A stretch of DNA of 64,000 bases from Amblyornis subalaris (lineage: Eukaryota; Chordata; Aves; Passeriformes; Ptilonorhynchidae), in NCBI GenBank assembly GCA_018881555.1, contig JACAXG010000233.1, positions 152,787 through 216,786 of the forward strand. Reading direction: 5' to 3'. This document shows, in pieces, positions 43,901 through 54,069 of this stretch (position 1 is its first letter; each line of letters opens with the position of its first letter). A program made the translations under genes and the position numbers. The notes under the pieces are model-generated. The model saw nothing but the letters and a program-made list of their open reading frames with translations, made no database searches and was not told where the DNA came from.

Positions 43901-44769
43901 AAGGGCAGCCTGGGACCCGATGCGCGACCAGGGGGCTGCAAGAGGTGCAGCTGCCTGCAGCAGAAGTGCGGCTTTTCCACCGGTGAGGAGTAACCTGAGC
44001 TTCCCCAGGCCGCGCGGGAAGACTCGGTCTCTCCTGGAAGTCTGAGGAGGAAAAGAAAACCAAAAAAAGGAAAGAAAATTTCCTGCTGGCAAAGGGAACT
44101 CTGTGAAATAGGGTTTGGATCAACCCTGTTGGCTTCACCCAGGTGCCACGTTGGGTTTGAGACCCATCCGTGTATCTCCCCTCTCAGCCCCATCCCCCAG
44201 GGGCTGCTCAGCTTTCCGGCACTTTGGTCTGGCAGGAGTGTCCCTGCCCACAGCAGGGCGCTGGAACCCCACGGTCCTGGCGGCCCCTGCCTCTGCTGCG
44301 ATTCCATGAGCCAGGCTCCAGAGGGGCTGCCGAGCCCAGGTAGCGCGGGTGGGATCCAGGGCACGCTCCCATGCCAAGCTGCTTGGCTCACTCCACACGC
44401 AATGGAAAGAAACCAAGTTGTGCCTCGTCAGCCTAATTATTAATAATTAGTAGAGCTCTAGAAGCACTGAAAGGGAAAATGCAACACAAGAGATGAGAAG
44501 GGAAGAAAGAGCCCTGTTTTATCTCACGAGCAAAGCGATGGCCTCTGTGGTGCTCCTGGCCATGTCTCACTGCCCAGGGGAGGGATGGCCCCACTGCCCC
44601 TTCTGCAATTGCAGGGGGTGAGGCAGAATCACCCCTGAAAGGATGGCCCTGGAGCATGGCCCTGGCCTTGTCCTTACATTAGTGACAGGGTCTCTCTCAC
44701 TGAACATCCAGGGAAAAGCTGCTGGCAAACACAGGGAGATGCTCCACGGCCAAGGGACCGGCAGACAAT
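40929..44769. other. Upstream flank or first intron of MAPK4, no exon recognised
   Basis: Mixed GC-rich unique DNA with T-rich runs (41.88-41.93 kb) and a short AT repeat (about 42237-42248). No coding exon of another gene is seen. Confidence 0.55.
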
Positions 44770-45345
44770 GGGCTCCCACAGGGTGGGACAGAGGCAGGTC
44801 CAGGGAACTCTGCCCCTCTGCCCCGCTCAGGTGAGACCCCACCTGCAGAGCTGCTCCAGCCCTGGGGAACAACAGCAGAAGGACATGGAGCTGCTGGAGC
44901 CAGTCCAGAGGAGGCCACGGAGATGCTCCCAAGGCTGGAGCCCCTCTGCTCTGGAGCCAGGCTGGGAGAGCTGGGGCTGTTCACCTGCAGAAGAGAAGGC
45001 TCCAGGGAGACCTTGGAGCTCCTGCCAGTGCCTAAAGGGGCTCCAGGAGAGCTGGAGAGGGACTTGGGATGAGGGATGGAGGGACAGGACACAGGGAATG
45101 GCTTCCCAGTGCCAGAGGGCAGGGTTGGATGGGATCTTAGAAGGAATTCTTGTGTGTGAAGGTGGTGAGGCCCTGGCACAGGTTTCCCAAAGAAGCTGTG
45201 GCTGCCCCATCCCTGGAAGTGTTCCAGGCCAGGTTGGACAGGGCTTGGAGCAACCTGGGATAGTGGAAGGTGTCCCTGCCCCTGGCAGGGGATAGGATGA
45301 GCTTTAGGGTCCCTTCCCACGCACACCACTCTGGGATTCAGTGGC
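44770..45345 (+). mobile_element. CR1 retrotransposon 3' fragment, long copy
   Basis: Plus-oriented CR1 from the GGTGAGACCCCACCTGCAGA region through AAGGACATGGAGCTGCTGGA and CAACCTGGGATAGTGGAAGG to GGTCCCTTCCCACGCACACC and the ATTC tail. It explains most of a 424-codon antisense ORF over 44.7-45.97 kb. Confidence 0.95.
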
Positions 45346-45479
45346 TGATCTCTGCCAGCACCTGCTGTTCTTATCTCTGCCTCCTCCAACGAGAGGACAG
45401 CAAACCCCACGGACGGGCTGGCCAGCCTTCCAGGAAAGGCCACACAAGTTATTCCTCCCGTGTTCTCCGTTACTCCAAC

Positions 45480-45970
45480 CACACCTGGGTCCCGGCCAGC
45501 GATGCCGGCAGAAGCGCGGCAGGAAGGGAAGGCGCCGCGCACACAGCCCGAGCGCTGCCCCCGCGGCACCCGCGCACTGCAGCACGGCCACGGCCACGGC
45601 CACACGACCCCTGCAGTGTGCTTCTCCAGCAGGGGGGAGCCCCGGGACGCAGCTGCAGCACCAGCAGCCCCGGCTCCCGCCCTCCGGGTGTCTGCCGTGA
45701 GGAAGAAGCGTTCCTTCGGCGGCCTGATGAGCGTCGCTGCCGGCTCCAGCGGCGACCGCAAACCGGCAGCGACGGCGCTTGGCTGCGCAGCACGCGGCGT
45801 GCGGTCAGCTTTCGTGGAGCTGCAAACCAGAGTCCCAGCGGCTTTCCAGGCCGCTTTCCAGGGTCTGATATCCACTGAGGAAGCCAGGTTCGACGGGAGC
45901 TCCGGAGCCAGCTGCGGCAGAGCACAGCGGCGGCCCCTGCGGCACAGCGGGGCACCCACGCCGGGCAGCA
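45480..45970. promoter_or_regulatory. CpG island, candidate promoter or alternative first exon
   Basis: About 53 CpGs in 480 bases, near the number expected from GC content. It includes a run of three CGGCCA units (near 45585-45602). It lies about 4.7 kb upstream of the MAPK4 start codon and could be its promoter. No clear splice donor was found on the minus strand, and open frames on both strands reflect composition. Confidence 0.55.
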
Positions 45971-46684
45971 ACGAAACCTGTGGTTACACCAGCACCACGG
46001 GCAGGGAAAATAAACCTGACTTGTTTGTGTTTACATCGGGGGAGGCACCCCAATCTTCTGCCCATGTGCTCAGAGGGCTTTGCTGGGGCGCTGGAAGGCA
46101 GTCAAACAAAGGGACACCAGTTCTAAGGGACCTGAGTGCCAGCTTTATTCCCGCCCCCCTTCCCACTTCCTATCTATCCTAGTTCAAAGCTAGGAAAGTT
46201 TTGGGGAGCTTCCAGAGAGCACACACCAACGGTTCCCCTGTTCTGCAGACCATAAATCCCCTTGATTTAATAAATATGTGTCGAAGTCATCACTCAAACC
46301 TGCATCAGGGCCTGAGGGACGGGTCAGGAGCCCCCCTGGTGCCACCAGCCTGCCCTGCAGCCACCTGGGAACAGATCGACATGGGGAGGGGACCAGGAAA
46401 GGAGGGAGTTCCTTACACAGAGAATTAAACCACCAAATTCCGAAAAACCACTGTCCATTTAGGAATAATGCAGGAAATGCAGAGACATTCCCTCCTGATG
46501 AACACGGACTGTATTTTACAGTTTCAATTTACCTCTCACTTGCTTTGTCACCAAGGGCGGCTGCAGCAGCTGCCTCAGCACAGACCCAGAGGTTTTACAA
46601 CTGGGACCCCCAGTGCGATAAAATACAGAGATGAGGGAAGAATTAAGAAGTTTTCTTTTATTCTTCCATTCTTCCTCTCTCTCT
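45971..46684. other. Non-coding unique sequence
   Basis: Nothing specific was recognised. Confidence 0.5.
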
Positions 46685-46699
46685 CCCCCCCCCCCCCCC
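46685..46699. repeat. C15 homopolymer
   Basis: Fifteen consecutive Cs follow a CT-rich run. It is a likely length-variable site. Confidence 0.98.
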
Positions 46700-46781
46700 A
46701 CTCCTCCGCGCAAGGGAAGCATTTGCCCTCATGCTGCTGCTGGGATTGGCGCTGACCCTTCTGCTCCCTGCACTCCTCTGA

Positions 46782-47012
46782 AGGCTCAGGGGCTCGGGGT
46801 GCCCTCACAGGGGCTCAGGGGGCTCTGGGTACCCTCACAGGAGCTCTGGGTGCCCTCACAGGGGCTCAGGGGGGGTCTGGGTGCCCTCACAGGAGCTCAG
46901 GAGGGCTGTGGCTGCTCTCACAGGAGCTCAGGAGGGCTGTGGCTGCTCTCACAGGGGCTCAGGAGGGCTCTGGGTGCCCTCACAGGGGCTCAGGGGGGCT
47001 CTGGGTCCCCCC
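46782..47012. repeat. 31-bp minisatellite
   Basis: Seven units start with CACAGGRGCTC from 46806, mostly 30-31 bases; one is 21 bases from an internal deletion. A partial unit lies to the left. Confidence 0.93.
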
Positions 47013-47994
47013 ACAAGGGCTTTCCGCTGTCGTATCCCAGCAAGCTCCCAGCACTTCCCAGCACAAGACCCAAGGGTGACACTTCAGTAAGCTTTTCCTT
47101 GTCCCCAGCCCCGCTCGGAGGGGCAGTGATCCCTCTAGGTGGATGAATTCATCAAAGCTCAGGTGCCTGCACAGGATGTCTGCCATTAACAGGGCACCAC
47201 AGGTGCCAATCAAAGCGGGCTAACAGTGATCTCTGGCTTGCACACCTTGTAAAGGGCTGGATCCCACAAGCCATTACATCCTGTTTCGGGTCAGTCTGGC
47301 AGGAGCACGACGAGGTTCATTCTTTCCTTCCTTCTGTTCACCCCAGCGTTCCTCCCCGACGGCAAAAGCCTTCCAGACATCCTTTACCCCTGCCCCTCTG
47401 CTCCCGTGGCGCCTGCAGGCTCGCTAAAGACCCGCCTGTCTTCAGGGAACCTCTCCAGGCGTTAGTCACAGAGCCGGAGCCGCTGAAGCAGCGGGAAATA
47501 AGGACAAGGCTCCCGTTGCTCGTTGCTCCCAGGCCAGTGCCTGCTCCAAGGCTGAAATTTCATGAGCCCTGCCCATCAATAAACACAGAACACGGCTCCC
47601 GGCGCTCGGCTCGGAGGGGCAGCCCGCGGAGAGCCGCGGGGCTGAGCTCCTCGGAGAGGAGCGCAGGTGACGGCAAAGCTCCGCTCTGCTCTCGGCTAAC
47701 AGCTCGCCCCTCCCCTCCTGCAGCTCCAGCCGCAAACACAGCCTGGCTCCCTGCTCTGCACCCTCCCCAGCGCCCAGGAACGCCTCCAGGAGGGGTCTGT
47801 CACAGCGCTGGGGTCTCCACGTCCCGCCCCCTCCCGAGACCCTCACACCCCCCAAGGGTGGGCTCCAGTGCCCCGGGAGCCGCGGCACACCAGGACGCCA
47901 AACGGGGCACGGGAGGTCCCGGGGAACAGAGAAACCACGGGGCAAAACTCTCCCCAACAAAACCAGTCTGCTCCCAGAGCAAGGAGCTGCTCAT
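47013..47994. other. Non-coding unique sequence, partly CpG-rich
   Basis: The 47.59-47.68 kb part is CpG-rich. No exon was recognised. Confidence 0.5.
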
Positions 47995-48120
47995 AGACTC
48001 ATGAAGGCTGGGAAAGGCCTCTAAGATCACCCAGTCCAAACACTAAGCTAGTGCCACCACGTTCACCACGAAACCACGGCCCCAAACGCCACATCCCCGC
48101 GCCTTTGGAACGCTGCCCGG
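47995..48120 (-). mobile_element. CR1 retrotransposon 3' fragment
   Basis: GGGAAAGGCCTCTAAGATCA, CCCAGTCCAAACACTAAGCT and GTGCCACCACGTTCACCACG match the reverse complement of a CR1 subfamily with the 'AAGATCATCGAGTCCAACC' type of 3' end. Confidence 0.85.
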
Positions 48121-49499
48121 CTCCCCAAGCCCCACGGTGAACGCAGCCAACCAGCTGCTCGTCCCCTGAGGGACGGTGCAGAACAAGGGACGCTCCTGTG
48201 CTGGGTGTCCCCTGCCAGCTCTGCGCGGGGCCCCCCCAGGGACACCCCGCCCCGGCGCTCCGGGTGTCAGCACCAGCCTGTGCGCGGCGTGGCGGCGCTG
48301 GGAGCCGTCCGAGAGCAAGCTGCGGGGTCAGGGCCGCTGCTGCGAGCTGCTCTGAGCGAGGCTCTCGCTGATCTCCGCTGGCAGAACGGCCCCCCCCCGG
48401 GCAGAATCAGACCCTCTTACGCCAGAGCTGGTTACAGCAGAGAGCCAGAGATCGCCAGTCAGATCCGTGAGCACACTCCCCGTTTCTGAGCGTGGATTGC
48501 ACCCTCCCAGCCTCGCCAGAGCTGCTGATGCACGGCACAGCGGGTGCCCCCGGCGCAGCCTGTTTGTCACAAAGCCTCCTTCCCTTGTCTGCACTCCCCT
48601 GACAAGCTGGCTGGACCAAACAACAGCCACGCAACCTGCTCACGGGTGGATCGTATTCCCGTTTCTCCGAAAACACTCCTCATCAAAGGTCTCTAACACC
48701 AGGAACCGAGCAGAAACTCATCAACAAGACGAGCAGATGTGCCGCCAGCTAAAAGCCAGAAGGCATCAAGTAGCACTGCCACAGAAGGAGGGCAAATCTT
48801 CCCGAGCCTGCGGGAGAAGCCAGAGGGAAAAGGCAAAACCAAAGGGAAACAGCACAAAATGACCCCAAAGTCCTGGCTTGTGAACAGCAGTGAAACACAG
48901 TTTAGCCATGCACAGCGCTGTACTGTAAACGAGCAGGGCATCACCCGGCACCGCAAAGCCACCTCTGCTGCCCTAACCTCCCTCAGGAAAACAGGAATTT
49001 TCCTCCTTAGCAGCTAGGGCAATTGTGGACAGGCCAAATTACACTCAGAAAGAAAACAAAAAGAGAAAGAAAAATCAGACAACGCTCATTAGCTCACAGC
49101 AAGAACAGAAAACAAAGAAGAACTTGCTGACACTCACAGGGGCTTTAAGCAGTGTGGGAAAGGCACCCATCAGTCCCTGACCAGGCAGCCGGTGCTGGTC
49201 AGTCAGCCGTGGAGGGGCCGTGAGCGGCTGGGCAGAGCCCAGGCTGGGGAAAGGCCTCGTTTCCCAGTGGGACCCAGCACGTGAAACCGCTCAGGGCTCG
49301 TCTGTCTGCAGCCAGACAGCACCCAGACAGTGCCCTGAACAAACAGGCTGGGTCTGCCTGCCCACAGCCAGCAGCCCCGCTCCCACCTGCCCCGGGCACA
49401 GCCCCGAGCTGAAAGAGCCCGGCTCCAGCCCTGGAGAGGCACCCCCTGTGCCACACCCCCACCACGGCTGGATGGCCCAGCATCCTGCTGGACCTGCGG
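48121..49499. other. Non-coding unique sequence
   Basis: CpG-rich at 48.20-48.40 kb with a C9 run. Otherwise nothing specific. Confidence 0.5.
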
Positions 49500-49895
49500 C
49501 TCAGTCCTGCTCCCCTGACAGCCCCAGTCCCATTCCCCGGTCAGCCCCAGTCCCGCTCCCTGGTCAGCCCCAGTCCCGCTCCCTGGTCAGCCCCAGTCCC
49601 ACTCCCTGGTCAGCTCCAGTCCCACTCCCTGGTCAGCCCCAGTCCCATTCCCTGTCAGCCCCAGTCCCAGTCCCTGGTCAGCCCCAGTCCCGCTCCCTGG
49701 TCAGCCCCAGCCCCGTTCCCTGGTCAGCCCCAGTCCCATTCCCTGGTCAGCCCCAGTCCCGCTCCCTGGTCAGCCCCAGCCCCATTCCCTGGTCAGCCCC
49801 AGTCCCGCTCCCTGGTCAGCCCCAGCCCCATTCCCTGGTCAGCCCCAGTCCCGCTCCCTGGTCAGCCCCAGCCCTGTTCCCAGGCCAGCCCCAGT
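49500..49895. repeat. 23-bp minisatellite, about 17 units
   Basis: The unit GGTCAGCCCCAGTCCCGCTC plus CCT recurs at a 23-base period with few substitutions (CGCTCC, CATTCC, CACTCC). It accounts for a Pro/Ser-rich 238-codon plus-strand ORF. Confidence 0.97.
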
Positions 49896-51186
49896 GCTGC
49901 CAGCCGAGGTTCCCATCCCTCACGGGCTCCTGCTGACTGACATCACATTGAATTAGAACCGGCAGAATTATCTCCGTTACCAAAATAAAGCAGTTCCTGG
50001 AAGGGATGACTCAGAAGCCTCTCCCCTCGCCATAAATCAGAGCAGAAACACGATACCTCACTGGGGCAAATCGCTTTGCCCTTTCGGTTTGGCACCTACA
50101 GCCCTTTCTCCTAGAAAAAAAGGGATGAGAAATGCGCTCTCAGCCGGCCCTTTGTCGGAGAGCTGAGCCTTTCCTCCCCGGGACGCCACAGGTCAGGGCT
50201 TTGCCTGTGTTATCACTGGAGGGGCTGGACGAAGATAAGCAAAAGCAGGATGGTTATTAAAAAAATCACTTAAATAAGATACAGAAACAGCCCTAGAGGT
50301 TTTTTATTGTCTCTGAGGAGCCTGCACCAGGAATTTGCCCCAAAGGAGGTATGTGCAGCATGTGCCAGCAGGCAGAGAGGTGGCAGAGCAGCTCCTCCAA
50401 CCCTCCACGGGCCCCAGCAGATAGGTATCTCTGCGAGAGAGAGCCTGATGTCCTCTCAAAACACTGCTCTGGGATATCACAAAAGTGCTTGCACAGAGCT
50501 AGTCTGGAGCCTCCCCCTTAATCCTTCTGCTCACTGACAAATCTCATCCAGCTCATTCCGGGGGACAGGGCCGGGCCGATTGCAGATCTGCACGCTCAGC
50601 TTGGGCAAACAACGAAGACAGGCTTTATGGAGAGGAAAAAACCTGCACTTGTCTGCACAAACCATTCGGTAAGAGGCTTCCCCCCTCACTCCTCCCGCTG
50701 CAGGCCCACAGCCATGGCCCCACGCTCGCTGCTGCAGCCCCAGCAGGGCAGGAGAGACCCTCCCACAGAGACGGAAAGCGGGCAAAGCCCTGCGGTGAGA
50801 AGATGTGACCTGTGGCCCCACCAGAAGCACCCCCCAGTGCCCCTCTGCTCTCCCAGGCAGCAGCAGTGGGGGTCTGGAGGAGCTGCCGCTCCAGCCCCGC
50901 GTCTGGGCCTCCGTCACCTCGAGAGCAGCGAGACCTGCGGACAGCCCCCGGCAGGGCAAGGGCAGCTGCTGCCAAAATGGTGCTCCACCGCGGCACTGGG
51001 GCTGCCAGGGCACTGCCGGGGAGTCCTGGGGGTCCTGTCGATGGATCTGAGCCAGCAGCAGTGCCCTGGAGCCAGGAGGGACACCCCTGTCCTGGGGGCA
51101 GCAGGGACAGCAGCGAGGGAGGGCATGGTCCCGCTCTGCTCTGCACTGGGGAGGGGGTGCCACGATGTAAGAAACACCTAAAGGTG
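49896..51186. other. Non-coding unique sequence
   Basis: No supported gene or repeat. The 50.6-51.1 kb part is GC-rich with chance ORFs on both strands. Confidence 0.5.
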
Positions 51187-51642
51187 TCAGCATGTCCAAA
51201 GGAGGGACACGGGCATGGGGAAGGGCCTGGAGGGGCCACACGAGGAGCAGCTGAAGGCACCTGGTCTCTTCAGAGGGAGAAGAGGAGACTGAGGGGAGAC
51301 TCACTGCAGTTACAGCTTCCTCATGAGAGGGAGAGCAGGGTCAGGCGCTGATCTCTGCTCCCTGTGGCAGGGACAAGACCCAGGGAACGGCTGGAGCTGT
51401 GCCAGAGGAGGGTCAGGCTGGATATTGGGGAAAGGTTCTTCCCCCAGAGCATGGTCAGGCACTGAACAGGCTCCCCAGGGAATGGTCCTGGCCCCGAGGA
51501 TGCCAGAGCTCCAGGAGCCTTTGGACAACACTCTCAGGCACAGGGCGGGATTGCTGGGGTGTCTGTGCAGGGCCAGGGGTTGGACTCCATGATCCTCGTG
51601 GGTCCCTTCCAGCTCGGGATAGTCTGTGATTCCGTGACCGAG
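51187..51642 (+). mobile_element. CR1 retrotransposon 3' fragment
   Basis: Plus-oriented CR1 with GCATGTCCAAAGGAGGGACA, GAGGAGACTGAGGGGAGACT, GGCTGGATATTGGGGAAAGG and the 3' end GATCCTCGTGGGTCCCTTCC with a GATTCCGTGA tail. Confidence 0.94.
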
Positions 51643-54019
51643 AGGCAAGGCCAGCGAGCACAGCCAGATGGAGCACACAGAGAGAGACCTGTAACCCACC
51701 CCAGCAGCCAAGGCTGCTCAGACCTTGAGGGGGATTAGCCATGCCTCCAGCAGACTGCCCAGATGCACTGCAGCACCATAAGCACTGTGGTACTTGGCCA
51801 CTGTTCAATCAGTCCTTGATCCAAGCACACAGAGCCTTAGGAACAAACCTCTCCCGGAAGATGCCCCTCCCTGAGGGAGGGCTGGAGCCCCCTTTGCACC
51901 CCAAACTGCTTTGCTGCTCCTCCACACACAAGCCCTCACTCACAGCAGGCTTCCTGGCCCACACATCCAACCTGCCCGGGGAAGCACGGCAGGCCCTCCC
52001 AGCGCTGGGAGGGATCACTCAGCATCCCCAAATCCGCCTTTTCCTTGGTCTGACTCCCCAGAGAGCGGGGCCATCCCACACCTGCAAACAGACGCCGGAC
52101 ACCAGGAATGCCACGCTGAACTTCACAGGGCAAAGCTCCCCCTCACCTGCTCTGGGGAAGGAGGAAACCTCTGCTGCTGTAATGCTTCCCAGTAATTTCG
52201 GGAGGCCCTGCTGCACAGCCACGGGATGCCAGCAGCCAGCAAAGCCGGGAGCCAGCGGCAGAAACGTGCCGTCACCGTCAAAAATAATGCAGGACATTTT
52301 CTAGGGAACTAAAACAAAAACACTGTAAGTCCTGCTCCCAAAATAGACTGAACGAACCCAAAATACACTCCCAGTGACTTTTAGCCACCCACATAATAGA
52401 CAGGGAATAAAGGGCTTTGCTGGACCACTGCTAAAGCTTGCTGTCAGTGTAATCACCTACTACTATAATGAGATTACATGGATTAGCTGTATTTTAAGGA
52501 AACATCAATGAACTGGACAGCCTTTCCAGGCAGGTTTTTGGAGCTGCACGGGATAATACCGGAAAAACCAGGAGGCTATTTTTAGAAAGCATTCCTCTAA
52601 ATAACCTAGGTGGAGGGAGATCACATGGCAGCAGGGGTGCCTCAGCGCGGGCAGGAGCCGAATGAACGGCCGTAGCAGAGGAGAACAGATCCAGCCCTGG
52701 CTTCCCCTGGCCGGGCTGCACAAGACATTAATTGAGCCAGACCCGAGCTTGCGTTCCTCCCATGCTGTGCTGTGAAATGGACGCAGGCGCTGGGGGGAAC
52801 AGGAACACGGGACACACTGTGCCGGGAGAGGAGCGCCGGGGCCGGGCTGACCCGGGATGAATGCGCCGGGAGTCGTGCCTGGTGGCCTCAGGGCACCTGC
52901 ACGCCCACTCAGCTGACAAGCCCCAAGTCCCCCCTCTGCCTGCAGACAGGGCATTTCCCAGGAAAGCGTCCCCGAAGGTGAGTGTGAAGCGAGGCCTCTT
53001 GGCCACCACGGCACCTGCCATGGGACCGGCGGCTCCGTCCCACGCGGAGCAGGGGATGCCCGCGCTCCCTCCCTGGAGGGACAGGGCTGCTCGCAGACAC
53101 CACACTCTGCCTCAGGAAACCCCACGCTCACCTCCCCACCCTCATCTTCTCCCAGCAGTCCCCAGGATTTCAGAGGGACTATCAGACAACTTGTTTGGTT
53201 CACTGCTTTTTGTCCTTGGAGCTTTCTCCTACAAAACACCCATCAGCCATCCAAAACAAACTCTGCACTGCATTTCCCAAAGTCCTTCACTTTTCCTTTC
53301 CAGGGTAGATCCAACCTGGAGCCTTGGGAAACTGCAGCCTGGATATTTTGCTCCCCGTGTTCCACCCAGCCACAACCCTGCATCTTCTCCCTCTCGTTGT
53401 GACTCAGCCAGGGCTCGTGAATAAAGCCCAATTAGGGATTAAACATCAGAGCAGCACAGCAAAAGGATGGCCCCTACCCCAGGCAGCTCACAGCCTGGGA
53501 TCTTTAGCTCTCACCATGGTGGAGCGACAAAAATAACCCATTAAAAAGTCACTCTAATTGCCTCGCCAGTGGTTTGCACAAACTCCAGCTAACGCTGGAG
53601 GTAAAAATGAATTAAAAGCCCTAAATAGAAAATTCTCTTTCATTACTCCCACTTTTACCCTTAAATTATAATGGGGTCGTGGTGAGGCAGGAAGCAGACC
53701 CAGCCAGTCCTCCACCTCCTCTGCAACGGGGATCAGGCTCAGCTCTGCTGCGTTTGCCCCACCGCGGGCTCCCGTGCAGGCACCCAGGCACAGCCGAGGC
53801 ACTCACGAGGTTCATATTCCTTGTGCCAGGAGAGCCTTCACCAGGACAGGAAAATTTAGAGGGTGCAACCCTGCAGCAGAGTCCCTCAGAGCCCTGGGCA
53901 GTCCTGCTCTGTCCCACATGCGGCTCAGACACTGCCGAGGGCAGAATCCCAGAGGATCAGGGGCTCATGTGCAGGTCCCAAACACCAACAGCTGGGTGGC
54001 CATGGAGCCAACCAAGAGT
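51643..54019. other. Non-coding sequence with AT-rich segments
   Basis: No exon was recognised. AT-rich unique segments at 52.28-52.50 and 53.52-53.68 kb resemble conserved non-coding elements. Confidence 0.5.
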
Positions 54020-54027
54020 CATTGGGA

Positions 54028-54069
54028 ATAGCAGCCAAGGACTGTCAGGAATAGCAGCCAAGGACTGTT
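54028..54069. repeat. Two-copy short tandem duplication
   Basis: GGAATAGCAGCCAAGGACTG occurs twice in a row with a 22-base period. Confidence 0.9.

Noticed and set aside
44697..45971. Minus-strand ORF of 424 codons
   Set aside because: It spans the antisense of a CR1 fragment and a CpG island; there is no reverse transcriptase motif or other domain.
45460..46182. Plus-strand ORF of 240 codons with Ala/Arg-rich sequence
   Set aside because: It is explained by the CpG island composition; no domain, no partner exon, and an overlapping frame is open on the other strand.
49220..49936. Plus-strand 238-codon Pro/Ser-rich ORF
   Set aside because: Most of it is the 23-bp minisatellite (Pro-Ser repeats).
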